Below are positions 45,265 to 52,673 of a stretch of DNA of 64,000 nt, in pieces. The translations under genes and the position numbers were made by a program. The notes beneath the pieces were generated by a model. It saw only the letters and a list, made by a program, of their open reading frames with translations, was not told the DNA's origin and did not search any database. Origin of the DNA: Embleya hyalina (GTDB lineage: Bacteria > Actinomycetota > Actinomycetes > Streptomycetales > Streptomycetaceae); the NCBI RefSeq assembly GCF_003967355.1, contig NZ_BIFH01000048.1:1-64000 (forward strand), given 5' to 3'. The first letter of the stretch is position 1, and each line of letters opens with the position of its first letter.

Positions 45265-46406
45265 GGGGTGGGGCTCCTGGTCTCGGGGGTTGTCGCGGGG
45301 TGGGCTGCGGGGTCGACCGAGTGGGCGTCCGGGTCGGCCGCGCGAAGCGCCCCGATGCCGAGCGAGCCGTCCGCCCGTGGCGCCGCCGGGGTCGGGTCGG
45401 CCGGGGTCTGGTCGGCCGGGGCCGCGCGCTCGATCGGCGCCTCCGGCGGGCCCGGCGGGTCGTCCAGGAAGTCCGCCGTCGGCACGAAGAACAGCCCGCC
45501 GGTGACCGCCGTCGAGAAGTCCAGGATGCGGTCGTAGGTGCCCACCGGGCGGCCGATGAACATGTTCTCCAGCATCTGCTCGGTGACGCTCGGAGTGCTG
45601 GAGTAGCCGATGAAGTAGGTGCCGAACTCACCGCTGCCCACCGACCCGAACGGCATGTTGTCGCGCAGGATGTCGCGCTCGGTGCCGTCCGGGTCGGTGA
45701 TCGTGGTGAGCGCGACGTGCGAGTCGATCGGCTTGATCGCGTCCGGCAGTTCGAGGTCGGACAGCTTGGTCCGGCCGATCACCTTCTCCTGCGCCTCCAC
45801 GGGCAGCGCGTTCCAGGACCGCAGGTCGTGCAGGTACTTCTGGACGATCACGTAGCCGGCGCCGACGAAGTCCGGGTCCTCCTCGGCGGTGATCGTGACC
45901 GCCTCGAACGCGTCCCGCCCCTCCGGGTTTTCCGTGCCGTCGACGAAGCCCATCAGGTCCCGCTGGTCGAAGTAGCGGAAGCCGTGCACCTCGTCGACCA
46001 CGGTCGCCGCGCCGGCCAGCCGGTCGGTCAGCACCGTGGCCAACTCGAAGCACAGGTCGATCGACCGCGCGCGCAGGTGGAAGAGCAGGTCGCCGGGCGT
46101 GGACACGGCCTGGTGCTTGGCGCCCACCAGTTCCCGGAACGGGTGCAGTTCCGCCGGGCGCGGGCCCGCGAACAGCCGATCCCAGGCGTCCGAACCGATG
46201 CCGACGACACACTTCAGGTCGCGCTCGGGGCGCCGGAAGCCGACCGAGCGGCGCAGTCCGGCCAGGTCGGCGAGCAGGTCGCGGACCGTGGCCTCGGCCG
46301 CCGGGCCGGCGTCGATGGTCAGGACCAGGAACATCGCCGCCGTGGCCGGCAGGCCCAGGATCGTCTGCGGCCGGGGCGGCGGCGTCGCTTCGGTCTGTAC
46401 GCACAT
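45261..46406 (-). CDS. Encapsulated DyP-type peroxidase
   Basis: 381 residues. Haem peroxidase with GFVDGTENP at about 154-162, proximal His in the DSHVAL stretch, and the distal Arg in RDNMPFGS. The catalytic domain ends near 305; a Pro/Ala-rich linker follows, then the encapsulin loading peptide DGSLGIGALRAA, which directs the enzyme into the shell encoded next. About 24 residues follow it, whereas such peptides usually close the protein. The ATG at 46406 matches homologues but has a weak ribosome binding site. Its role is oxidative-stress defence (family knowledge). Confidence 0.95.
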   Translation of the reverse strand: MCVQTEATPPPRPQTILGLPATAAMFLVLTIDAGPAAEATVRDLLADLAGLRRSVGFRRPERDLKCVVGIGSDAWDRLFAGPRPAELHPFRELVGAKHQAVSTPGDLLFHLRARSIDLCFELATVLTDRLAGAATVVDEVHGFRYFDQRDLMGFVDGTENPEGRDAFEAVTITAEEDPDFVGAGYVIVQKYLHDLRSWNALPVEAQEKVIGRTKLSDLELPDAIKPIDSHVALTTITDPDGTERDILRDNMPFGSVGSGEFGTYFIGYSSTPSVTEQMLENMFIGRPVGTYDRILDFSTAVTGGLFFVPTADFLDDPPGPPEAPIERAAPADQTPADPTPAAPRADGSLGIGALRAADPDAHSVDPAAHPATTPETRSPTP

Positions 46407-46556
46407 GCCGTGGCAGATCGACGGATCGCGCGCACGGCAAACCTGATTCGACCGGGGCGATCACGGCGGGACACGCCCGAGTGGGGCCGGGCGGGGCGGC
46501 GATAGCCTTCCCGGGCGGGTCGAAGACGGGTGCGGCGGCGAGCGGTTGGGGGCGGG

Positions 46557-47177
46557 ATGGAGTGGAGTTTCACTCGGACGCGGCTGCGTGAGGGGTACGC
46601 GATCGCCGAGGTGGACGCCTTTTTGGCGCTGGTGCGCGACAGCCTGGACGGTACCGCCGCGGTGCCGATGACGGCGGCCCGGGTGCGCGAGCAACAATTC
46701 ACCACGGTGCGGCTGCGCGAGGGGTACGACGAGAACGAGGTGGACGCGGCGCTCGACGAGATCGAGGCCGGGTTGGCCGCGCGGGCCGGGACGTGGGGGT
46801 GGTCGGCGGGGGCGGTGGTGGCCACCGACACGCCGGCGGCGGGCGAGCCGGGGGCGGATTCGGCGGACACCCACGTCGGGGTGAACCGGTTCGCCGAGGC
46901 CCGGGCGGAGGCCGAGGTGAAGGCGGTCGCGCTGCGTCCGGCGGGCGAGCGCTTCGACTCGGTCCGGCGCGGCTACGGCCGGGACGAGGTGGACGCGCTG
47001 GTGGGCAGGGTCGACGCCGCGCTGCGGGGTCGGCTGCGGCAGGCTCCCGAGCAGGTCCTGGCCGACCGCTTCGAGATCGTCCGCCGCGGCTACGACCGCA
47101 CGCAGGTGGACGCGTGGCGCGACCGGGCCGCGGACCTGCTGATCCGCCGGGGGTTGGACGACTCGGCGACGGGCTGA
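46557..47177 (+). CDS. DivIVA-domain repeat protein (four repeats)
   Basis: 206 residues containing four short DivIVA-type units: TRLREGYAIAEVDAFL, VRLREGYDENEVDAAL, VRRGYGRDEVDALV and VRRGYDRTQVDAWR. Each has the (R)EGY/RGY-xxxx-VDA core of the N-terminal membrane-binding part of DivIVA proteins. There is no long coiled coil, which separates it from true DivIVA/Wag31. Such small proteins are common in actinomycetes; function unknown. The ATG at 46557 follows a G-rich stretch. Confidence 0.8.
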   Translation: MEWSFTRTRLREGYAIAEVDAFLALVRDSLDGTAAVPMTAARVREQQFTTVRLREGYDENEVDAALDEIEAGLAARAGTWGWSAGAVVATDTPAAGEPGADSADTHVGVNRFAEARAEAEVKAVALRPAGERFDSVRRGYGRDEVDALVGRVDAALRGRLRQAPEQVLADRFEIVRRGYDRTQVDAWRDRAADLLIRRGLDDSATG

Positions 47178-47379
47178 ACACGGCGCGGCGATCCGGCCCC
47201 CGTCGCCCCCGGGGCACGCCGCACACCACGCGCGACACGCCCGGTGAGCGGGCGGGGTGAACGACGCCCGGTCCGGGACGGCGTGAGCACGGGGTTCAAC
47301 GCCCGGACGGCGTTCCGACACGTCCCGAACACGTCTCGCACACCGGGTTGGGCAGAGGTGGTCCCGGGCGCCGGCCGGG

Positions 47380-47838
47380 TCACGGGCCTGCGTTGGTGTC
47401 GCGCAGGGAGTGGATCATGCTTCGCAGGCTTCGGAACGCGGCCGACTGTTCGGCTTCGGTCATGCCGGCCAGCATCTTGAGTTCGACGGACCGGACCGCC
47501 GTGGTCGCCTTCTCCAGGCTCCGGCGGCCGCGGGGGGTGAGCCTCGCGGGGAGGGCCTTTCCGACGGGCGCCTCCGCCGGTCTGGTCACGTAGCCGTCGC
47601 GTTCCAGGGCCTGGAGCAGGACGTTCATCGTCTGCCGGGTCACGAACGCGCCACGCGCGAGTTCGGAGTTGGACAGGCCCGGCCGTTGGGCCAGCAGTTC
47701 GAGGCAGGAGTAGTGCGTCACGCTCATCCCGAGGGGCCGCAGCACCTCCTCCATGGCCGCGCGCAGAGCGCTCGAAGCCTCTTTCAGCAGGTAGCCCAGG
47801 GATGTGTCCAGGTCGACGCCGGCACCATTTTGACTCAT
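47380..47838 (-). CDS. MarR-family transcriptional regulator
   Basis: 152 residues, winged helix: VTHYSCLELLAQRPGLSNSELA, FVTRQTMNVLLQALERDGYVTR and the wing KALPARLTPRGRRSLEKA. The ATG at 47838 touches the first base of a 16-base perfect palindrome, and CAGAAT 7 bases upstream suits a leaderless transcript; so it probably represses itself and the divergent VOC gene. Confidence 0.9.
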   Translation of the reverse strand: MSQNGAGVDLDTSLGYLLKEASSALRAAMEEVLRPLGMSVTHYSCLELLAQRPGLSNSELARGAFVTRQTMNVLLQALERDGYVTRPAEAPVGKALPARLTPRGRRSLEKATTAVRSVELKMLAGMTEAEQSAAFRSLRSMIHSLRDTNAGP

Positions 47839-47881
47839 GTCAGAATTCTGACATACCTTGGCTCGTGTCAGGAATCTGACA
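47838..47881. promoter_or_regulatory. Two palindromic operators between MarR and VOC genes
   Basis: TGTCAGAATTCTGACA at 47838-47853 is a perfect 16-base palindrome; TGTCAGGAATCTGACA at 47866-47881 is a near copy. Their centres are 28 bases apart, close to three helical turns. They fill the space between the divergent start codons and are the natural binding sites of the adjacent MarR protein. Confidence 0.75.
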
Positions 47882-47901
47882 CGAAGCGAAGGAGTATCAC
47901 C

Positions 47902-48270
47902 ATGCCCGCCACCGGCCCCGACTTCATCTCGCTCCAGGCGCGTGACCTCGACGTTTCACAGGCGTTCTACGAGCGGTACCTCGGCCTCGTCCGCTCGCAG
48001 GCCGGGCCTCCGCACGCCGTCGTCTTCGAGACCCGGCCGATCGCGTTCGCACTGCGCGACATCGTTCCCGGCACCGATCTCGCGTCCGCCGCCCGGCCCG
48101 GCATCGGTGCCGCGATCTGGCTGCACGCCACCGATGTCCAGGCCATCCACGACGCTCTCGTCGCCGACGGGCACACCATCGTCGCCGCGCCGATCGACGG
48201 CCCCTTCGGCCGGACCTTCACCTTCGCCGACCCCGACGGCTACCACGTCACTCTCCACGACCGCACCTGA
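47902..48270 (+). CDS. VOC-superfamily (glyoxalase/bleomycin-resistance-like) protein
   Basis: 122 residues, a single VOC domain: ISLQARDLDVSQAFYERYLGL at the N-terminus, and FGRTFTFADPDGYHVTLHD at the C-terminus. The ribosome binding site GAAGGAG lies 9-10 bases before ATG 47902. It is divergent from the MarR gene and shares its operators, so it is presumably induced by the ligand of that regulator. Enzyme activity not assignable. Confidence 0.88.
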   Translation: MPATGPDFISLQARDLDVSQAFYERYLGLVRSQAGPPHAVVFETRPIAFALRDIVPGTDLASAARPGIGAAIWLHATDVQAIHDALVADGHTIVAAPIDGPFGRTFTFADPDGYHVTLHDRT

Positions 48271-48377
48271 CGAGCGGCGCCCGTTCGGCGAAACCGCCGA
48301 CGCCCCGACCCGACGGCGAGTGGCCGACGGGTCGGGGCGGCGCGCGGTGGGCGTGGCCGCCCCCGTGTTCGGCTCGG

Positions 48378-49370
48378 TCAGGGCCGCGCGCAGAGGCGGT
48401 CGATTTCGGTGATCTCCGGCTCGGTCAGGTCGGGTTGGCCGACCGCGGACAGGTTTTGCTCCAACTGCCGCACGCTGCTTGCTCCGACGATGACCGACAC
48501 CACCCTCGGGTCGCGCAGGATCCAGGTGAGGGCGAGTTGGGCCAGGGTTTGGCCGCGGTCGCCGGCGAGCTTGTTCAGGGCGCGCAGCAGGGTCAGGCGC
48601 TCCTCGGTGAGGGCGTCCTCGGTGAGGAAGTGGCCCACCGCCATCCGCGAGTCGGCCGGCACGCCGTTCAGGTAGCGGTCCGTCAACAGGCCCTGGGCCA
48701 ACGGGGAATACGCGATCAGCGCGGTTCCGGTCTCGCCGACCGCGTCCAGGACGCCCCGCTCCGGCTCGCGGTCCAGGATCGAGTACGCCGACTGGTTGAG
48801 CAGTACGGGAGTGCCGAGGTCGCGCAGGATCTCCACGGCCCGTCGGTGCTCCTCCGGACCGTAGTTGGAGATGCCGGCATACAGCGCGCGCCCGGACCGA
48901 ACGGCCGTGTCCAGCGCGCCCATCGTCTCTTCCAACGGGGTGTCCGGGTCGTAGCGGTGCGAGTAGAAGACGTCGACGTAGTCGAGTCCCATCCGGCCCA
49001 ACGACTGGTCCAGGCTGGCCAGCAGGTATTTGCGCGAACCGCCGTTGCCGTACGGCCCCGGCCACATGTCCCAGCCGGCCTTGGAGGCGATGAACAGCTC
49101 GTCGCGATAGGGCCGGAAGTCGGCCCGGAAATGCACCCCGAAATTGGCCTCGGCCGATCCGTACGGGGGCCCGTAATTGTTCGCCAGGTCGAAGTGCGTC
49201 ACCCCGAGGTCGAAGGCGCGCCGCAGCACCGCCCGCTGGACCTCCATGGGCTGGGTGTCCCCGAAGTTGTGCCACAACCCGAGCGACACCGCGGGCAACT
49301 CGACCCCGCTGCGTCCGGCACGGCGATAGCGCATGGATTGGTATCGGTTCTCGGCGGCAGAGTGGATCAT
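48378..49370 (-). CDS. Aldo/keto reductase (L-glyceraldehyde 3-phosphate reductase-like)
   Basis: 330 residues, TIM barrel NADPH reductase. The tetrad is visible: Asp in THFDLANNYG, Tyr in NNYGPPYG, Lys in FIASKAGW and His in VFYSHRYDPDTPLEETM. GYG-type NADPH motif: VGASSVRQLEQNL near the end. The closest named relative is YghZ, which reduces L-glyceraldehyde 3-phosphate and methylglyoxal. The ATG at 49370 has GGGGGA just upstream. Confidence 0.9.
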   Translation of the reverse strand: MIHSAAENRYQSMRYRRAGRSGVELPAVSLGLWHNFGDTQPMEVQRAVLRRAFDLGVTHFDLANNYGPPYGSAEANFGVHFRADFRPYRDELFIASKAGWDMWPGPYGNGGSRKYLLASLDQSLGRMGLDYVDVFYSHRYDPDTPLEETMGALDTAVRSGRALYAGISNYGPEEHRRAVEILRDLGTPVLLNQSAYSILDREPERGVLDAVGETGTALIAYSPLAQGLLTDRYLNGVPADSRMAVGHFLTEDALTEERLTLLRALNKLAGDRGQTLAQLALTWILRDPRVVSVIVGASSVRQLEQNLSAVGQPDLTEPEITEIDRLCARP

Positions 49371-49399
49371 TCCCCCATCTTCGCCCTCGACCGCCACCC

Positions 49400-49428
49400 T
49401 TGACACCCCCGGATGTCCCTCTTAAGGT
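49400..49428 (+). promoter_or_regulatory. Near-consensus promoter of the glycerol-type operon
   Basis: TTGACA at 49400-49405, a 17-base spacer and TAAGGT at 49423-49428 match the principal sigma factor consensus almost fully. Transcription would start near 49435, leaving a leader of about 110 bases before the MFS gene. Confidence 0.65.
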
Positions 49429-49434
49429 CCAGAG

Positions 49435-49544
49435 CATTCTTTGGCAGGAACAGACGAAGACCACCTGTCGGTGGCTTCGCTGTGCCCTCCTACGCGTCAG
49501 CACTCGCGTGTCACCGACCGGTCCTTTTTTCCGAGGACGGGAAC
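49435..49544 (+). promoter_or_regulatory. Structured leader with possible SD-masking hairpin
   Basis: Hairpin A: CGAAG-a-CCACC at 49455-49465 pairs with GGTGGCTTCG at 49470-49479 around a TGTC loop, one bulge. Hairpin B: CCGGTCC at 49518-49524 can pair with GGACGGG at 49535-49541 (six of seven), enclosing a T6 run at 49525-49530 and covering the ribosome binding site of the MFS gene. The operon encodes a GlpP-family RNA-binding protein, so this leader is a candidate target (inference). Confidence 0.4.
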
Positions 49545-51008
49545 ATGGCACAGCAGCCGAGCGTCAGAGGCGTCAAGGACGTCGTCGCGCTCATCGACCG
49601 GCAGGGGACCATCTCCGGCCGGTCCAGGGTCATCTGGTTCCTCGTGTTCGGGGGACTCTTCCTCGACGCGTACTCCAACGCCGCACTCGGCGCCGGGCTC
49701 GCCCCGATGACGAAGCAGATGGACCTGAGCAGCACCCAGGTCTCCATCCTCACCGCCACCGCACCCGCGCTGGCCATCCTGTTCAACCCGATCGGCGGCT
49801 GGCTCGCCACCCGGATCGGCCGGGTGCCCCCGCTGCTGCTGGCCAAGCTGTTCGCGCTGGCCGGCGCGGTGATCGCGGCCACCGCCGACGACTTCCTCGT
49901 GGTGTGGATCGGCCGGGTCCTGGTCGGCGTGGCCTACGGGGTCGACTTCGCGGTGGCCATGGCGCTGCTCGCCGAGTACACGCCCAAGTCGCTGCGCGGC
50001 CGGCTCAACCTGTGGCAGGGCATCTGGTACATCGCCACCACCGGCAACCTGCTGCTCACCCTGATCTGCTTCAAGTTCGACGTCGGCGCCGACATCTGGC
50101 GCTGGTCGGTCGGCTCGGCCGGCGTGATCGCGCTGGCCCTGTTCCTGCTCCAGTGGGCGTTCCTGGTGGAGAGCCCCACCTGGCTGGCCACGAAGGGCCG
50201 ACTGGAGGACGCGGTCCGCAATCTGCGCCGCATCTACGGCATCGAGGCGGTCGCCGCCGCCCCGACCGTCGCCGGCGCCGTGCCCGACAAGGCCGACGCC
50301 GAGGAGGCGCCGCCGAACGTGGGGATGAAGCAGGCCGGGATCCTGTTCCGCGGCTCGTACCTGCCGCGCACGCTGCTGTCCTCGGCGATCTCGCTCGGCC
50401 AGTCCATGCAGTACTTCGCGGTCGGCTGGTATCTGCCGGTGATCAGCCTGGCGATCTTCGGCAACAGCTTCGAGAAGGCCACCATCGGCTCGATGGTGTT
50501 CAACGCCTTCGGCATCGTCGGCGGCCTGCTCTCCGCGTACTTCGCCCGCCGGCTCGGCCTGCGGATCAGCTCGGCGCTCGGCTTCGGCGGCGTGTTCGTG
50601 ATGCTGCTCGGCATGGGGCTGACCTTCGACCGGGTGCCCACCTGGATCGCGTTCATCCTCCCGGCGCTGTTCATCTTCTGTCACTCCGCCGGCCCCGGCG
50701 CCAACGGCAAGTCGATCGCCGCGCTGTCCTACCGCAGCGAGGTGCGCACCCTGGGCACGGGCGTGACCGGCATGATCGGCAGCTTCGGCAGTGTGGCCGG
50801 GCTGTACCTGTTCCCGCAGATCAAGGACGGCATCGGGCTGGACAAGACCTTCATGGTCCTGGCCGTCGTCCCGCTCCTGGGCCTGCTCACCTGCCTGGCG
50901 ATCCGCTGGGACCCGACCCGGGCCGTCTCGCCCGACGAGGACCCGAACGTGCCGACCATCACCGCGCCGTCGGCCGGGCCCGCGAACCCCGCGTTGGTCA
51001 CCCGCTGA
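49545..51008 (+). CDS. MFS sugar/polyol transporter
   Basis: 487 residues, about 12 helices, sugar-porter type. The loop after helix 2 is GGWLATRIGRVPPLL and the helix 4-5 region is LVGVAYGVDFAVAMALLAEYTPKSLRGR, the usual sugar-porter signature. A cytoplasmic loop at about 215-260 is Ala/Glu-rich. First gene of the operon; probably imports glycerol or a related polyol or glycerophosphodiester, judging by the kinase and dehydrogenase that follow (inference). Confidence 0.88.
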   Translation: MAQQPSVRGVKDVVALIDRQGTISGRSRVIWFLVFGGLFLDAYSNAALGAGLAPMTKQMDLSSTQVSILTATAPALAILFNPIGGWLATRIGRVPPLLLAKLFALAGAVIAATADDFLVVWIGRVLVGVAYGVDFAVAMALLAEYTPKSLRGRLNLWQGIWYIATTGNLLLTLICFKFDVGADIWRWSVGSAGVIALALFLLQWAFLVESPTWLATKGRLEDAVRNLRRIYGIEAVAAAPTVAGAVPDKADAEEAPPNVGMKQAGILFRGSYLPRTLLSSAISLGQSMQYFAVGWYLPVISLAIFGNSFEKATIGSMVFNAFGIVGGLLSAYFARRLGLRISSALGFGGVFVMLLGMGLTFDRVPTWIAFILPALFIFCHSAGPGANGKSIAALSYRSEVRTLGTGVTGMIGSFGSVAGLYLFPQIKDGIGLDKTFMVLAVVPLLGLLTCLAIRWDPTRAVSPDEDPNVPTITAPSAGPANPALVTR

Positions 51009-51080
51009 AGCGGGTCCGTCACGCGAGACTCGCACTCGGATAAGCGGATCAAGCGGAGATATCGCACCGAAAGGGCTGTG

Positions 51081-52607
51081 ATGACGAAGACGTTGCACCA
51101 CCCCGGCCGGCGCCTGGGCATCCTGTCCGTGGACGAGGGCACCACCGGGACCCGCGCCGGAGTCGTGCAGGACTCCGGGGCGGTCACCCATCTGGCGTAT
51201 CGCACGATCGCCGTGGACCACCCCGACGAGGACTCGGTCGAGCAGGACCCGATGGAGATCTGGTCGGCCACCCTCGACGTGTGCCGCGAGGCCCTGGCCG
51301 GGGCCCGCGCCGACGGCGTGGAGATCGTCGCGCTCGCGCTGTCGACCCAGCGGGCCACCGCGATGTTGTGGGATCGGCGGACCGGCCTGCCGCTGGTGCC
51401 CGCGTGCGTGTGGCAGGACCGGCGCTACGCCCGGCACCTGCTCGGCTACGAGGCCGAGTGGGACGAGCGGCTGCTCGCCCGGCTCGGCCGGCCGGTGGGC
51501 AGCCGGGCGCCGTTCCACTGGGCCGCGCGGCAGATCGCCGAGCGGCCGGAGGTGGCCGAGGCGTACCGGGCCGGCACGCTCGTGTTCGGCACCGTGGACA
51601 CCTGGCTGGCCTGGCGCTTCACCGGCGGGGCCGCGCACGCGGTCTCGGCGAGCAACGCCGGCTCGATCGGCGCCTACCTGCTGCGCGAGCACGCGTGGGA
51701 CCGCGAGTGGATCGAACAGCTGGGCTACCCGCTCGAACTACTCCCGGACCTGTTCGCCGACGACGACCTCGGCTACGGCCGCACCGACCCCGAACTGCTC
51801 GGCGTGGAACTGCCGTTGGCGGCGGTGATGGGCGACCAGCACGCGGCGCTGATCGCGCTCGGCGGACTGGCCGCCGGCCAGGGGATGTGCATGTACGGCA
51901 CCGGCACGTTCGTGGACGCGGCCACCGGCCGCACCCCCGCGATGCCGATCCCGGGCATCGCCGGCGTGCTGGCCCAGCCCGGTTGGCGCCAGGGCGACAC
52001 CACGCACTTCAGCCTGGAGGCGTACTGCTCGACCACCGGGTCCGCGCTGCGCTGGTTGTGCGACGACCTGGGCCTGTTCGCCTCGCCGGCCGAGATCGGC
52101 GAACTCGCGGCGGGGGTCGGCGCCGGCTCGGGCCCGCGCGAGTGGTTCGTGCCCGCGCTGGCCGGGATCCGCACCCCCGAGTGGCGGCCCGAGGCCCGGG
52201 CCGCGCTCGGCGGCCTGACCCTGGCCACCACCCGGGCCGACGTGGCCCGGGCCGTGCTGGACGGGATCGCGCACTCCGTGTGCGACCTGATCGACGGCGT
52301 CGCCGCCACCATGCAGGCCCCGTTCGCCCGCCTGCGGGTGGGCGGCGGGGTGGCCGGCAGCGACACCCTCATGCGGATCCAGGCCGACCTGGTCGGCCTG
52401 CCGATCGAACGCGCCGCCGATTCGGCGACCGCGAGCCTGCGCGGCACCGCCTATCTGGCGGGCGTACGCGAGGGCCTGTGGTCCTCGCTCGACGAGGTGG
52501 TCGAGGCCCAACCGCGCGGCCGGATCTTCGAACCGACCACCACCCCCGACCGGCGCGCCGCACAGCGCGCCGCCTGGCGGAGCGTGCTCGCCGGCTACCC
52601 CGCCTGA
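51081..52607 (+). CDS. FGGY-family carbohydrate kinase, glycerol-kinase-like
   Basis: 508 residues with an actin-like ATPase fold. The first phosphate loop is DEGTTGTRAGVV; others are YGTGTFV and GGVAGSDTLMRIQADLVGLP, closely following glycerol kinase (there DQGTTSSR, YGTGCF and a similar GG-LMQ stretch). It likely phosphorylates glycerol or a polyol to the 3- or 1-phosphate. The ATG at 51081 follows AAGGG by 5 bases. The next gene encodes the matching phosphate dehydrogenase. Confidence 0.88.
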   Translation: MTKTLHHPGRRLGILSVDEGTTGTRAGVVQDSGAVTHLAYRTIAVDHPDEDSVEQDPMEIWSATLDVCREALAGARADGVEIVALALSTQRATAMLWDRRTGLPLVPACVWQDRRYARHLLGYEAEWDERLLARLGRPVGSRAPFHWAARQIAERPEVAEAYRAGTLVFGTVDTWLAWRFTGGAAHAVSASNAGSIGAYLLREHAWDREWIEQLGYPLELLPDLFADDDLGYGRTDPELLGVELPLAAVMGDQHAALIALGGLAAGQGMCMYGTGTFVDAATGRTPAMPIPGIAGVLAQPGWRQGDTTHFSLEAYCSTTGSALRWLCDDLGLFASPAEIGELAAGVGAGSGPREWFVPALAGIRTPEWRPEARAALGGLTLATTRADVARAVLDGIAHSVCDLIDGVAATMQAPFARLRVGGGVAGSDTLMRIQADLVGLPIERAADSATASLRGTAYLAGVREGLWSSLDEVVEAQPRGRIFEPTTTPDRRAAQRAAWRSVLAGYPA

Positions 52608-52673
52608 GCCGAACCGCCCGTACGACCCGGCGGCGCGAACCGTGAACCGCCGGACAGACCCCAGGAGTTGATT

